Shown here in pieces: positions 26,440 to 35,022 of a stretch of DNA of 64,000 nt. Position numbers and translations under genes: made by a program. Where the stretch lies: assembly GCF_001428335.1 (NCBI RefSeq), contig NZ_LMSG01000012.1, positions 503,136-567,135 on the forward strand, in the 5' to 3' direction. A model generated the notes under the pieces. That model did not search any database and had not been told where the DNA came from. It saw only the letters and a program-made list of their open reading frames with translations. The stretch's first letter is position 1. The number at the start of each line of letters is the position of its first letter. This stretch comes from Arthrobacter sp. Soil762. Its GTDB lineage: Bacteria > Actinomycetota > Actinomycetes > Actinomycetales > Micrococcaceae.

Positions 26440-26487
26440 GGGAAAGCGCCGCCGCGCCAGGGTCCGGGCGCACCTCACACGCGTTAG
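26413..26487 (+). promoter_or_regulatory. LacI-2 operator(s) at its own promoter
   Basis: CTCACACGCGTTAG (26474-26487), 41 bp before lacI-2, is the complement-symmetry match of the sites in front of the fructan operon (CTAACACGTGTGAG) with one difference. A weaker copy, CTCACAAGCGTT (26413-26424), lies 61 bp upstream inside the MFS gene end; both are preceded by GCGCAC. Confidence 0.6.
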
Positions 26488-26527
26488 GTAGACTGCAGGA
26501 AATACCGCACGCGGGAGGAAACCCAGC

Positions 26528-27613
26528 ATGAACCGCAAAGCCACAGCACTCGACGTCGCCAAGCTCGCCGGGGTGTCCCGCAGCGCGGTGTCGCTGGTCC
26601 TGAACGGGCGCGGCGACGGGAATGTGGCCAAGGAGAGCCAGGTCCGGATCCGTGAAGCGGCGGCCACGCTGAACTACACGCCCAACGCCATTGCCGTGAG
26701 CCTCCGGAACCGCCGGTCGCGGATCATCGGGATCGTCTCGGACCAGGTGGTCACCAGCCCGTTCGACGGCAATATCATCGCCGGCGCGGACGCCGTGGCC
26801 AGGTCCCAGGGTTTTGTCACCGTGGTGATGGATACGGAGCTGGACGAGACCCGTGACGAAAGTGCGGTGGCCACGCTGCTGGACCGCCAGGTGGACGGGC
26901 TGATGTATGTCACCGTGGGCCTGCGCCCCCTGCACGTCCCGCTCAACATGCTGCGCGTGCCGTCGGTGCTGGCCAACTGCTTCGATGACCGTCCCGAGGC
27001 AGGCGTTCCCGCCGTCATTCCGGATGAGGTCCGCGGCGGCCGGGAGGCGGCAATGCACCTCCTGGGGCTTGGCCACCGGGACATCGCGTTCCTTGCCGGT
27101 GACGGCGTCACACCCGCCGCGCCGCGCCGGATCCAGGGCCACCGGGATGCCTTTGAGGCCGCCGGGTTGCCGGTGCGGCCGGGCCGGATCCTCGAGGCTG
27201 GCTGGGACATCGATGCCGGGTTCCACGGTGCCATGAAGCTCCTGGACGGCGTGGCTGCGCCGGACCGTCCCACCGCTATCGTGTGCGCGAACGACCGCCT
27301 GGCCATCGGCGTGGTGCTCGCGGCCAACCGGCTGGGCCTGGCCATCCCGCAGGACCTCTCCATCATGGGATACGACGACGAATTCCGGATCGCCTCCACC
27401 ATGGTCCCGGCGCTCACCACCATGGCACTGCCGCTGCGGGAGATGGGCGCCGCTGCCATGACCGGGCTCCTCCGGAAACTGTCGGAGGAACCGGAGGACA
27501 ACGACGACGACGGCGGCGCCCCCGCCGGACACGGCCGCCCCGGCCACACCCTGGTCCCGTGCCGGCTTGTCGTACGCGAGTCAACCGGCCCGGTCCCCGC
27601 CGGCCGGACCTGA
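26528..27613 (+). CDS. LacI family transcriptional regulator (regulator 2, fructan/sucrose operon)
   Basis: A 361-residue repressor. The HTH TALDVAKLAGVSRSAVSLVL (about residues 5-25) and hinge NYTPNAIAVSLRNRRS are followed by the sugar-binding effector domain (IIGIVSDQVVTSPFDGNII, GREAAMHLLGLGHRDIAFLAG, CANDRLAIGVVLAANRLGLA, MGYDDEFRIAS). The C-terminal tail has an acidic/Gly stretch EEPEDNDDDGG. It is convergent with the GH32 gene, 16 bp apart. Matching operators tie it to the operon starting at 32436. Confidence 0.92.
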   Translation: MNRKATALDVAKLAGVSRSAVSLVLNGRGDGNVAKESQVRIREAAATLNYTPNAIAVSLRNRRSRIIGIVSDQVVTSPFDGNIIAGADAVARSQGFVTVVMDTELDETRDESAVATLLDRQVDGLMYVTVGLRPLHVPLNMLRVPSVLANCFDDRPEAGVPAVIPDEVRGGREAAMHLLGLGHRDIAFLAGDGVTPAAPRRIQGHRDAFEAAGLPVRPGRILEAGWDIDAGFHGAMKLLDGVAAPDRPTAIVCANDRLAIGVVLAANRLGLAIPQDLSIMGYDDEFRIASTMVPALTTMALPLREMGAAAMTGLLRKLSEEPEDNDDDGGAPAGHGRPGHTLVPCRLVVRESTGPVPAGRT

Positions 27614-27629
27614 CACCGGCCTATCAGAG

Positions 27630-29135
27630 CTACTGAGGCTGCTCCAGCTGCCAGACGTCCGCAGCCGCACCCTCGGGAACCCCCAGCACCCACCGCTCGC
27701 CGGGCACCGGATAGGCGCGCAGCGTGGTGGCCACCGAACCGCTCCGGTACACCTCCACCAGCGACGCGTCCACAAACACGCGCAGCTCCTCCCCCGCAGC
27801 CAGTGTCCCGCTGAACACCACCTGCCCGGCGCCGGTTGAACCATCGGCCAGCAGGGAAAGTTCGACGACGGCGTCCGCGGCCAGCGCGCTCGGCCCACCG
27901 GAGCGTGCGGTCACCACAGCCTCGGCATACGCCGGCAGCTCAACGCTCCCGGCAGCCTGCGCAGCCAGCTGCGCGCCACGGTAGGCAGCCACCTCCGGCG
28001 CCGGTGCCACGGCCAGGGAACCGTCCACCACGGACAGCAGGCGCGGGTGCGTGAGCACACCGGCCCAGCCCGCGGCGTCGATCTCGGCCTGGTTGCGGCC
28101 CCGGCGGCCGTCCCGTCCCGGCCCTTCATTGGCCCAGCCCCACAGCAGCGCCTTGGGCTCCGCGAGAGCAGCAAGAGCAGAGGAAGAAACAGGAGTGCCA
28201 GGAGCACCGGCGCCGGCACCGTCCTGCAGCTGCATGATCTGCGGCGCGTAGAAGTCCCGGCCCAGGTCGGACTTTCCGCCTGTCTCCGGGGAGAATACCG
28301 GCAGCCCGGTGGCGGGGTCCTCGGCCAGGGAGCCGATGAGGTGGCCTACCCCGTTGGCGTGTTCGTGGTCATCGCCGGAGAGCCACAGCGAAAACATCAT
28401 GACCCACGCGTCACCGGAAGAAGTGTCGTCCCCGGACGGGGATTCAACGGAGGAAACGGCCGGCACCCGCACCAGCTGCGGGCACTCCCAGATCTCGGCC
28501 GGCGTGAAGGTACCGGCCACAGGGTTTTCCGACGTGAGCCAGATGCCCTGGTACTTCCAGTCAGCCAGGTCCTCAACCGTGTAGAGCAGGAGCGCCGCGT
28601 GGCCCGAGGCCAGCCCGGCACCCTGCATGGCGTAGCGCTTGCCGTTGAAGCGGAAAATGAAGGGGTCGCGGACCGCCGTGACCATGGGATCGGCCGGCAT
28701 GGACGCCGCGACGTGCCCATCCTGGGTCCAGGAAACAAGGTCCGCCGAACCGCGTGAGATGACCACCTGGGAGTGGCCGCCGTCGCCGCGGACACCGGAG
28801 TACGCGGCGGTGGGGACGCCGCCGTCGTCCGTCACCACACCGGTCCAGCAGCCGTACTCGTCCGGCCCGCCATCCTGCGGGCGCAGCGCCACGGGGTGTT
28901 CCTCCCAGCGGACCAGGTCCGCGGAGCTGAGGTGGCCCCACGCGATCCTGTGGTGGCGGGCGGACTCGGGGTTGTACTGGAAAAAGACGTGGTAGCGGCC
29001 GTTGAGGTGGCTGATCCCGTTGGGGTCGTTGATCCAGCCCTGCGCGGGGCGGGGGTGGAAGTGCGGGAACGCGGCGTCGGGGTGCGCGGCGGCGAGGCGG
29101 GCGAAGTCGGCGGCGGCGAGGTCCGGGGATGACAT
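27630..29135 (-). CDS. Glycoside hydrolase family 32 beta-fructosidase (invertase/levanase)
   Basis: A 501-residue hydrolase of sucrose or fructans. The five-bladed propeller carries the catalytic triad motifs WINDPNG (nucleophile Asp37), the RDP motif in AVRDPFIFRF (about residue 152) and the EC motif in EIWECPQLVRVP (acid/base Glu, about 215). A C-terminal beta-sandwich follows. No signal peptide is present, so it acts inside the cell on imported sugar. It is the last gene of the operon headed by the Tat-type binding protein. Confidence 0.93.
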   Translation of the reverse strand: MSSPDLAAADFARLAAAHPDAAFPHFHPRPAQGWINDPNGISHLNGRYHVFFQYNPESARHHRIAWGHLSSADLVRWEEHPVALRPQDGGPDEYGCWTGVVTDDGGVPTAAYSGVRGDGGHSQVVISRGSADLVSWTQDGHVAASMPADPMVTAVRDPFIFRFNGKRYAMQGAGLASGHAALLLYTVEDLADWKYQGIWLTSENPVAGTFTPAEIWECPQLVRVPAVSSVESPSGDDTSSGDAWVMMFSLWLSGDDHEHANGVGHLIGSLAEDPATGLPVFSPETGGKSDLGRDFYAPQIMQLQDGAGAGAPGTPVSSSALAALAEPKALLWGWANEGPGRDGRRGRNQAEIDAAGWAGVLTHPRLLSVVDGSLAVAPAPEVAAYRGAQLAAQAAGSVELPAYAEAVVTARSGGPSALAADAVVELSLLADGSTGAGQVVFSGTLAAGEELRVFVDASLVEVYRSGSVATTLRAYPVPGERWVLGVPEGAAADVWQLEQPQ

Positions 29136-29162
29136 GGAGGTAAGCCTCTCAGAAATAGGGGT

Positions 29163-30044
29163 TTATTTGCCGCTGCCGGCGGTGAGGCCGTCCTGCAGCG
29201 CACGCTGGCCGAAGATGAAGACCACCAGGGCCGGGATCATGGACAGGACCACGCCGGCCAGCACCACTGAGATGCTGCCGGTGCCCAGGTTGCCCTGCAG
29301 GGAGACGAGGCCCAGCGGCAGGGTGAAGTTCTGTTCCGAGATGGTCATGATGAGCGGCCGGAAAAACTCGTTCCAGTGGAAATTGAAGGCGAGGATGCCC
29401 ACGATCGCCATCCCCGGAACAGCCAGAGGTGCGTAGACCGAACGGAAGGTCCGCCAGGGTGAGGCGCCGTCGATCGACGCCGCCTCCGCGAGGTCGGTGG
29501 GCAGCCCCATGAAGTACTGCCGCATCAGGAAGGTGCCGAACGCCGTCGGGATGGCCGGCAGGATCAGCGCCAGCAGGGTGTCCGAAAGGCCCATGCCGCG
29601 GATCAGCATAAACACGGGCACGATGGTCACCTGCACCGGCACCATCATGGTTGCCAGCACGACGGAGAACAGGGCCCCGCGGCCGCGGAACTTCAGGTTG
29701 GCAAAGGCGTAGCCGGCCATCGCGGCGGTGACCATCTGTCCGGCGGCGATGAGCCCGGTGACCAGGGCGCTGTTCAGCACCAGGAGGACGATGTCCAGCT
29801 GCCGGAAGACCTGCGCGTAGGACGTGAAGTCCGGATTCCAGGGGAAGAACGACGGCGGCAGCTTGAACGATTCCGCCGGCGACCGCAGCGAGGTGGACAG
29901 GGTCCACATCACCGGGCCCAGGGTCAGGACGGCCGCGATCATCAACAGGACAATGCGGAGGACCAGGTTCCAGTTCGGCTTCCGCCGGGACCGGGCAGGC
30001 ACCGCAGGGGTGCGGGTGGAGACACGCTCTGTAGTGGTAGTCAT
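29163..30044 (-). CDS. Sugar ABC transporter permease (MalG type)
   Basis: A 293-residue, six-TM permease. A basic N-terminus (RSRRKPNW) precedes LVLRIVLLMIAAVLTLGPVMW. The EAA loop is EAASIDGASPWRTFRSVYAP (about residue 195) and FNFHWNEFFRPLIM is the MalG-type signature. It lies 8 bp after the partner permease and 27 bp before GH32. It forms the fructan/sucrose importer together with 30053-31018 and 31015-32436. Confidence 0.9.
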   Translation of the reverse strand: MTTTTERVSTRTPAVPARSRRKPNWNLVLRIVLLMIAAVLTLGPVMWTLSTSLRSPAESFKLPPSFFPWNPDFTSYAQVFRQLDIVLLVLNSALVTGLIAAGQMVTAAMAGYAFANLKFRGRGALFSVVLATMMVPVQVTIVPVFMLIRGMGLSDTLLALILPAIPTAFGTFLMRQYFMGLPTDLAEAASIDGASPWRTFRSVYAPLAVPGMAIVGILAFNFHWNEFFRPLIMTISEQNFTLPLGLVSLQGNLGTGSISVVLAGVVLSMIPALVVFIFGQRALQDGLTAGSGK

Positions 30045-30052
30045 GGCTGGCC

Positions 30053-31018
30053 TTACTGGTAGAAGACGAATCGTTTGCTGAGCCGGAACTGCGCGGCGGT
30101 GATGGCCATGATGATCAGGGTCAGGATCACGCCGATGGCCGAGGCCTCACCGAATTCCAGCCGCTGGAACGCGGATTCGAAGATCACCATCACGGCGGTG
30201 CGGGTGGAGTCCCCGGGCCCGCCGCGGGTCAGGACGTACGGCTGGTCGAACACCTGGAGCGCGCTGATGATGGCCATCACGGACGCCAGCAGGGTGGTGG
30301 GGCTAAGCAGCGGCAGGGTGACGTAGATGTGTTTGCGCCAGCCGGTGGCGCCGTCCAGCGAGGCGGCCTCATAGGTTTCCACGGGGATCGACGCCAGCCC
30401 GCCGATGAACAGCAGGAAGGAGAACCCGAAGTTCTGCCAGACATAAACCAGGATGACGACGGCGGCGGACCCTCCGGGGGTGGTCAGCCACGGCACAGCG
30501 GGGATGCCGGCGAGGGACAGGAACCAGTTGACCACGCCGAACTGCTCGTTGAAGAGGTACCGCATAAAGATGGACACCGAGGCGGCGGACAGGATCAGCG
30601 GGAAGAAGAACGCCGAGCGGAAGAAGGTCCGCAGCCAGGCCGGCATCTTCTCCTGCACCATCACGGCAAGCGCCAGGGCCAGGCCGAGCTGGAGGGCAAC
30701 CGCCACCACTACAAACGCGATGGTGTTCAGGAAGGACACCCGGACCGTGGGGTCCTGGACCACCTCGGCGAAGTTGTCGAAGCCCACGAACGTCGGGGCG
30801 GAGATGATGTCCCAGCGGAAGAACGCCAGGACCACCGACGCCGCGATGGGCACCAGGGTGAACAGGCCCATGCCCAGGATGGTGGGGGCAAGGAAGATCC
30901 AGGCGAGCCAGCGCTGGCTGTGCCGGCCGGACGCGGTGTGCGCGGTGGCGGTCGTGGCGGGTTTGGGGGCCTTGGCGGCCTGCTTCGGCCGGTTCCGGCG
31001 AGGGGTGGTGGTGCTCAT
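30053..31018 (-). CDS. Sugar ABC transporter permease (MalF type)
   Basis: A 321-residue, six-TM permease with a long basic/Ala N-terminal tail (about 35 residues). It then has WLAWIFLAPTILGMGLFTLV and an EAA loop EAASLDGATGWRKHIYVTLP (about residue 220). Its start overlaps the stop of the binding-protein gene by 4 bp (ATGA), indicating translational coupling. Confidence 0.9.
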   Translation of the reverse strand: MSTTTPRRNRPKQAAKAPKPATTATAHTASGRHSQRWLAWIFLAPTILGMGLFTLVPIAASVVLAFFRWDIISAPTFVGFDNFAEVVQDPTVRVSFLNTIAFVVVAVALQLGLALALAVMVQEKMPAWLRTFFRSAFFFPLILSAASVSIFMRYLFNEQFGVVNWFLSLAGIPAVPWLTTPGGSAAVVILVYVWQNFGFSFLLFIGGLASIPVETYEAASLDGATGWRKHIYVTLPLLSPTTLLASVMAIISALQVFDQPYVLTRGGPGDSTRTAVMVIFESAFQRLEFGEASAIGVILTLIIMAITAAQFRLSKRFVFYQ

Positions 31019-32436
31019 GACTGCCTCCTCAGGGCCAGCTCAAGATCGCGCTGCATGGACTCGAGGGCCTGCTTGAGCTGGCGCTCATCGCCGCTGACGG
31101 CCAGCGAAACGTTCTTCATCAGGGCCGTTTCGACGGCGGCCTGCTGGGGCGGCGCCGGGATGGGGCCGGTGGTGGGGTACTTGTCCAGCGTGTCGTAGAA
31201 GACCTTCCAGTGCGCCGGGCCTTTCCCTGCGTACAGGGCCTCGTTGACCATGGAGCGGCGGGCCGGGGTGGTGCCCGGGTTGGGGAAAATCAGCTCCATG
31301 GCCTCGCGGCTGGCACTGAACTTGATCCATTCCCAGGCGGCGTCCTTGTCCTTGGCGGTTTTCATGATGGCGTAGCCGGCCGTGCCGAACTGGTGCCGTT
31401 GGCTCCGCCACTTGGGGAAGAATGCGACGTCGTAGTCGTTCTCCTTCATGCCGGCCTCGTGCAGGCCCTGGACCCAGTAGCCGCCGGCCGGGGTGGTGCC
31501 GATCCGGTTGGAGGCGAAGAGCCCCACCAGCGAACTGCCGCCACCTTCTTCCGGGCGCACGCCGAGGCCGTCCTTGACCAGGCCGCGCAGGTAGTCGAAC
31601 GTCTCGAACACGCGCGGGTCATCGGCGTTGGGTTCCAGCCACTGGTAACCGCCGGAGCGAAGGTTGCGGGAGGGATCGTTGGCGTAGAAGGAGTCCCAGA
31701 GCCAGTCCCCGCCGGTGGACCGGGTCTCCTTCAGGAAGCTGGTGTCGTTGGCGTAGAGCCAGGGCACCACGCCGCCGAAGAGCCGGTTGGTCCAGTAGTA
31801 CGGGGTGAAGTCCGACGGCCGGACCTTGCGCATCGCCCCGAGGCTGTTGCGGAAGTCCACGTGGGTCCAGTCGTCCGCCGGGCGTTCCAGCCCTGCCTGC
31901 GCGAAGGCGGTGGTGTTGTAGTACATGTTGGCGGCGTTCCAGTCCATGGGGAGCTGGAAGAGGCTGCCCTTGTACATAAAGGCCTCCACCAGGCTGGGGT
32001 GGACGTCGTCGAAGAACTCGGCCATGTCCGCGGCGTCGCGGCGCAGGTATTCGTCCAGCGGGTGGGCCAGCTTGTCCGCGAAGAGCTGCGCGCCCTCGGT
32101 GGCAACGTAGACCACGTCCGGCGGGGTGCCGGCGGCCACCATGGTGAGGATCTTGGTGAAGAAGTCTTTCCAGTCCACGGCCTGGATGGCCTGGACCTTG
32201 ACCCGGATGTCCGGGTGGAGGCGGGTGAACGCGTCGATGGCGCGCTGGCGCGCGGCGGCATCGGCGGCGGTCCCCATGATGGCAATGCTGAGGCTGTTGT
32301 CGCCCCGCCCGGGAATATCGGTTCCGGAGAGCCGGGGCCACGATGCCACCGTTGCTCCCACAATTCCTGCTCCCAGGGCACCCAGGGCGGTCCGGCGTGT
32401 GATTTCACGCAGACGGCCAGTTTCGGCACCGGTCAT
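31015..32436 (-). CDS. Sugar ABC transporter substrate-binding protein with Tat-type signal
   Basis: A 473-residue family-1 binding protein. Instead of a lipobox it has a twin-arginine-like leader, REITRRTALGALGAGIVGAT (about residues 10-29), with no following Cys. It would be exported folded, and how it stays at the cell is not evident. The body shows LSIAIMGTAADAAARQRAID, AAGTPPDVVYVATEGAQLF and FQLPMDWNAANMYYN. First gene of the GH32 operon, with two operators just upstream. Confidence 0.88.
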   Translation of the reverse strand: MTGAETGRLREITRRTALGALGAGIVGATVASWPRLSGTDIPGRGDNSLSIAIMGTAADAAARQRAIDAFTRLHPDIRVKVQAIQAVDWKDFFTKILTMVAAGTPPDVVYVATEGAQLFADKLAHPLDEYLRRDAADMAEFFDDVHPSLVEAFMYKGSLFQLPMDWNAANMYYNTTAFAQAGLERPADDWTHVDFRNSLGAMRKVRPSDFTPYYWTNRLFGGVVPWLYANDTSFLKETRSTGGDWLWDSFYANDPSRNLRSGGYQWLEPNADDPRVFETFDYLRGLVKDGLGVRPEEGGGSSLVGLFASNRIGTTPAGGYWVQGLHEAGMKENDYDVAFFPKWRSQRHQFGTAGYAIMKTAKDKDAAWEWIKFSASREAMELIFPNPGTTPARRSMVNEALYAGKGPAHWKVFYDTLDKYPTTGPIPAPPQQAAVETALMKNVSLAVSGDERQLKQALESMQRDLELALRRQS

Positions 32437-32449
32437 ATCAATTTCCTTC

Positions 32450-32495
32450 CTAACACGTGTGAGGTAGCTTATGGCGCCGACCTAACACGTGTCAA
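32450..32495 (-). promoter_or_regulatory. Paired LacI-2 operators of the fructan/sucrose operon
   Basis: CTAACACGTGTGAG (32450-32463) and CTAACACGTGTCAA (32482-32495), both centred on ACACGTGT, are exactly 32 bp apart and lie 14 and 46 bp upstream of the operon's first codon. The first differs by one base from the site before lacI-2. Confidence 0.7.
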
Positions 32496-32581
32496 GTGTC
32501 ACATTCGGCGGGCTTGGCACCTCGCCCGGGCCACGAGGCAACCGTGCGAGTCCTCCCACTTTTCTGTGACACCCTTAACCG

Positions 32582-33490
32582 ATGACCATTCCTCGCCAGG
32601 CACCGCCGCGGACACCGGCCCGCCCCTCCCCGGGCTCCGGCTTTATGTTCGCGTTCGCCTGGCTCGCCTGCATTGTGGGTCTGATCGCCACGTACTACTA
32701 CTTCGTCCAGACCACCACGGGCCAGTTCATCGATGAATCCGCGCTGGTTGAAGCCGTGGACATCCACGGGCCCGCGGGCAAGGCAGCCACCGGGTTCCTC
32801 GACTGGCTGCCCACCATCTCGCTGGTGGTGGCCGCCGTCGTGGTCCTGTTTGTCACGGTGATCCGACGGCGGTGGTCGGCCGCCGGGATCGCAGTCACCG
32901 CGTGCATCGGCGCGAATATCGCCACACAGGTCCTGAAGGAAGTGCTGCCCGCGCGCCCGGACAAGGGTGTGATGACGCTGGAGCTGAACTCGCTGCCGTC
33001 CGGTCACACCACGCTGGCCGCGTCGGCTGCGGCGGCGGTGTTCCTGATGGCCTCGCCGCGGTGGCGTCCGCTTGCCGGTTTTGTGGGCGGCACGTTCGCC
33101 ATCGCCTCTGGGGTTTCCACCCTGATCAACCAGTGGCACCGCCCGGCCGACGTCGTCGCAGCCTTCCTCCTCGTGGGCGCGTTTATGATCCCCGCCGGCT
33201 GGCTGATCATCCGGAACGGGGCCGCGTGGAACGTGTGGGACGGCTTCGACAGGCACGTGGGCTCGGCAAAGATCTGGCTCACTCTGCCGGCGGTGATCGG
33301 GCTGGCTTCCGCGGGGGTGGCCGTGTATTCGCTGGCCAAGATCGCCCCGGGGCCGCTCCAGGATGACAGCACCACCAACTACTTCATGGCCGGGATCTCG
33401 CTCATCGTGATCGCCGGGTACCTGGCCACCGTAGCCACCACGTCGCTGTTCGCATATGCCGCACGACGGCGGGACGCACCTAGGCGCTGA
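32582..33490 (+). CDS. PAP2-superfamily membrane phosphatase
   Basis: A 302-residue multi-TM protein with the PAP2 phosphatase motifs: KEVLPARP (motif 1, about residue 120), SLPSGHTTLAA (motif 2, about 139) and STLINQWHRPADV (motif 3, about 180, with the catalytic His). The active site faces outward in this family, which removes phosphate from lipids such as undecaprenyl or phosphatidyl phosphates. Divergent from the GH32 operon; function in cell-envelope lipid turnover is inferred. Confidence 0.88.
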   Translation: MTIPRQAPPRTPARPSPGSGFMFAFAWLACIVGLIATYYYFVQTTTGQFIDESALVEAVDIHGPAGKAATGFLDWLPTISLVVAAVVVLFVTVIRRRWSAAGIAVTACIGANIATQVLKEVLPARPDKGVMTLELNSLPSGHTTLAASAAAAVFLMASPRWRPLAGFVGGTFAIASGVSTLINQWHRPADVVAAFLLVGAFMIPAGWLIIRNGAAWNVWDGFDRHVGSAKIWLTLPAVIGLASAGVAVYSLAKIAPGPLQDDSTTNYFMAGISLIVIAGYLATVATTSLFAYAARRRDAPRR

Positions 33491-33753
33491 CCGCGCCGCT
33501 GTCCGGGCCCGGCCCGGCCCGGCCACCGATCGTCAAACCCGCCGCGTAATCCACCCTTGGGAGCGTCGATGCACTCAGGGACTCCGACAGTGCCGGTTCA
33601 GCACAGGTATAGCCGCTCATAACGACCATGCCCAGCGCCGCCGAACTACAGTGCAAGGGTGGCAGACAACCAGCACGCCTTGAGTTTCAGCCGTGATGGG
33701 GGAATTTCTGCTCGTACGGCGACGGGCCGAGTGGGTGCCTACGAACAGACTTG
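33491..33753. other. Intergenic region, convergent ends
   Basis: The 263 bp between the PAP2 gene and the lacI-3 stop contain a short run of GGCCC repeats just after the PAP2 stop. I see no gene or clear terminator. Confidence 0.4.
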
Positions 33754-34776
33754 TCAGCGGTTTTGGCGGGGTGGAGCTGTTGTCGAACGCATGGTCAGTT
33801 GCGTGGAGACGGTGATCTCGCGTTCGGGGAGGGGCTTTCCCTCGAGGAGTGTGAGTACCATTTGTGCCGCGAGCTCGCCTTGGCTGCGTACCGGCTGCCT
33901 GACGGTGGTGAGGTCCATGAGTGAAGCGATGGGGTGATCGTCGATACCGACGATCGAAATGTCCTCCGGAATCCGGAGGCCCGCGCGCCTGATGCTTCGC
34001 ATGGCGCCCACTGCTACTTCGTCGGAGTGGGCATATACCGCTGTTGGTGGTGTCTTTAAACTGAGCAGGGCGTCCATCGCTTCCGCCCCTTGCTCGCCAC
34101 CCCAGGGCGCGGAAACGACGAGTTCAGGCTCAATGGGAAGTTTCGACTCGCGCAGCGCATCCCTGTATGCCGATGATCGACCGGATGGTTCTGTGGGCTG
34201 GTCGAGGTCGACTGCTTCGATCATCCCTATCCGCTGATGGCCGAGGAAGAGGAGATGGTCCATGGCTTGTCGGCCAGCACGGTAGTCGTCGATGCACACG
34301 TTGGGATAGACCGCGTGCTGCCCGCCGGCTGCGACGATGTGCACGTTGAGGAGTTCAAGGCGTGCCCGTTCGGCTTTTTCGACTGGGAATCCGACAACAA
34401 TTACTGCGTCGACTTTCCGGCGGGCCGGGAGCTTGTCAAAAAATGATCTTCGGTCCTCGAGGCTGCCGACGAAGTAGAGCAGGACATCTATCCCAGCCTC
34501 ACGCAACACTGCCTCGATGCCCTCAACGATCTCACCGAAGAACCAGCGTGAAAAGTGAGGTGCGACAACGGCAACCCTGCCCAGGTTTCCCTTGGCTAGC
34601 CGGACAGCTTCCGGGGATACCACGTAGGCGTACTGGGCGGCGATATCCAGTACCCGTTGACGTGTCTGAGTGGATACGCCCTTGTCGTTGTTTAGGGCTC
34701 GAGAGGCTGTCGCAGATCCGACGCCGGCAAGCCGGGCGATATCGGCAAGCGTCATCTGCGGTCGTGGGGAGTTCAT
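33754..34776 (-). CDS. LacI family transcriptional regulator (regulator 3, alpha-glucoside operon)
   Basis: A 340-residue repressor. The HTH LADIARLAGVGSATASRALN (about residues 10-29) is followed by the sugar-binding domain (VAVVAPHFSRWFFGEIVEGI, CIDDYRAGRQAMDHLLFLGH, YAHSDEVAVGAMRSIRRAGL, IVGIDDHPIASLMDLTTVRQ). Divergent from the SBP-permease-GH13 operon. Operator-like palindromes stand both before this gene and before the operon. Confidence 0.92.
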   Translation of the reverse strand: MNSPRPQMTLADIARLAGVGSATASRALNNDKGVSTQTRQRVLDIAAQYAYVVSPEAVRLAKGNLGRVAVVAPHFSRWFFGEIVEGIEAVLREAGIDVLLYFVGSLEDRRSFFDKLPARRKVDAVIVVGFPVEKAERARLELLNVHIVAAGGQHAVYPNVCIDDYRAGRQAMDHLLFLGHQRIGMIEAVDLDQPTEPSGRSSAYRDALRESKLPIEPELVVSAPWGGEQGAEAMDALLSLKTPPTAVYAHSDEVAVGAMRSIRRAGLRIPEDISIVGIDDHPIASLMDLTTVRQPVRSQGELAAQMVLTLLEGKPLPEREITVSTQLTMRSTTAPPRQNR

Positions 34777-34792
34777 GCTTACAAACTACTAG

Positions 34793-34808
34793 ATGGAAGC
34801 CCTTCCGT
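34793..34808 (-). promoter_or_regulatory. LacI-3 operator at its own promoter
   Basis: ATGGAAGCCCTTCCGT (34793-34808), 17 bp upstream of lacI-3, is a near-palindrome differing by one base in its core from the operon site GGAAGCGCTTCC. Confidence 0.6.
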
Positions 34809-34914
34809 CCCTAGTTTTCACAACCCGCTGGGCGAAAGTTCCCAGTTGGCAGGCCTGCAGCGGCTCTTGCGCCTGTTGCTTGCGTCACAGTAAAAGGTCT
34901 GCCATCATTGTATT

Positions 34915-34928
34915 CGGAAGCGCTTCCG
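34915..34928 (+). promoter_or_regulatory. LacI-3 operator of the alpha-glucoside operon
   Basis: CGGAAGCGCTTCCG is a perfect 14-bp palindrome of the classic LacI/CcpA-like type, about 95 bp upstream of the binding-protein gene. Confidence 0.7.
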
Positions 34929-35022
34929 GTTGTTCGTTGCTTGACCCGGCAGCCTTGGCCTGACCATCAGTTCGTATGGATCAGGAAGAGCCATCCGAAT
35001 CCTCATACCGTTACCAGGAGCA

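Noticed and set aside
33659..33937. Small gene between PAP2 and lacI-3
   Set aside because: The frame runs antisense into the lacI-3 coding sequence, with no ribosome-binding site and no recognisable protein pattern.
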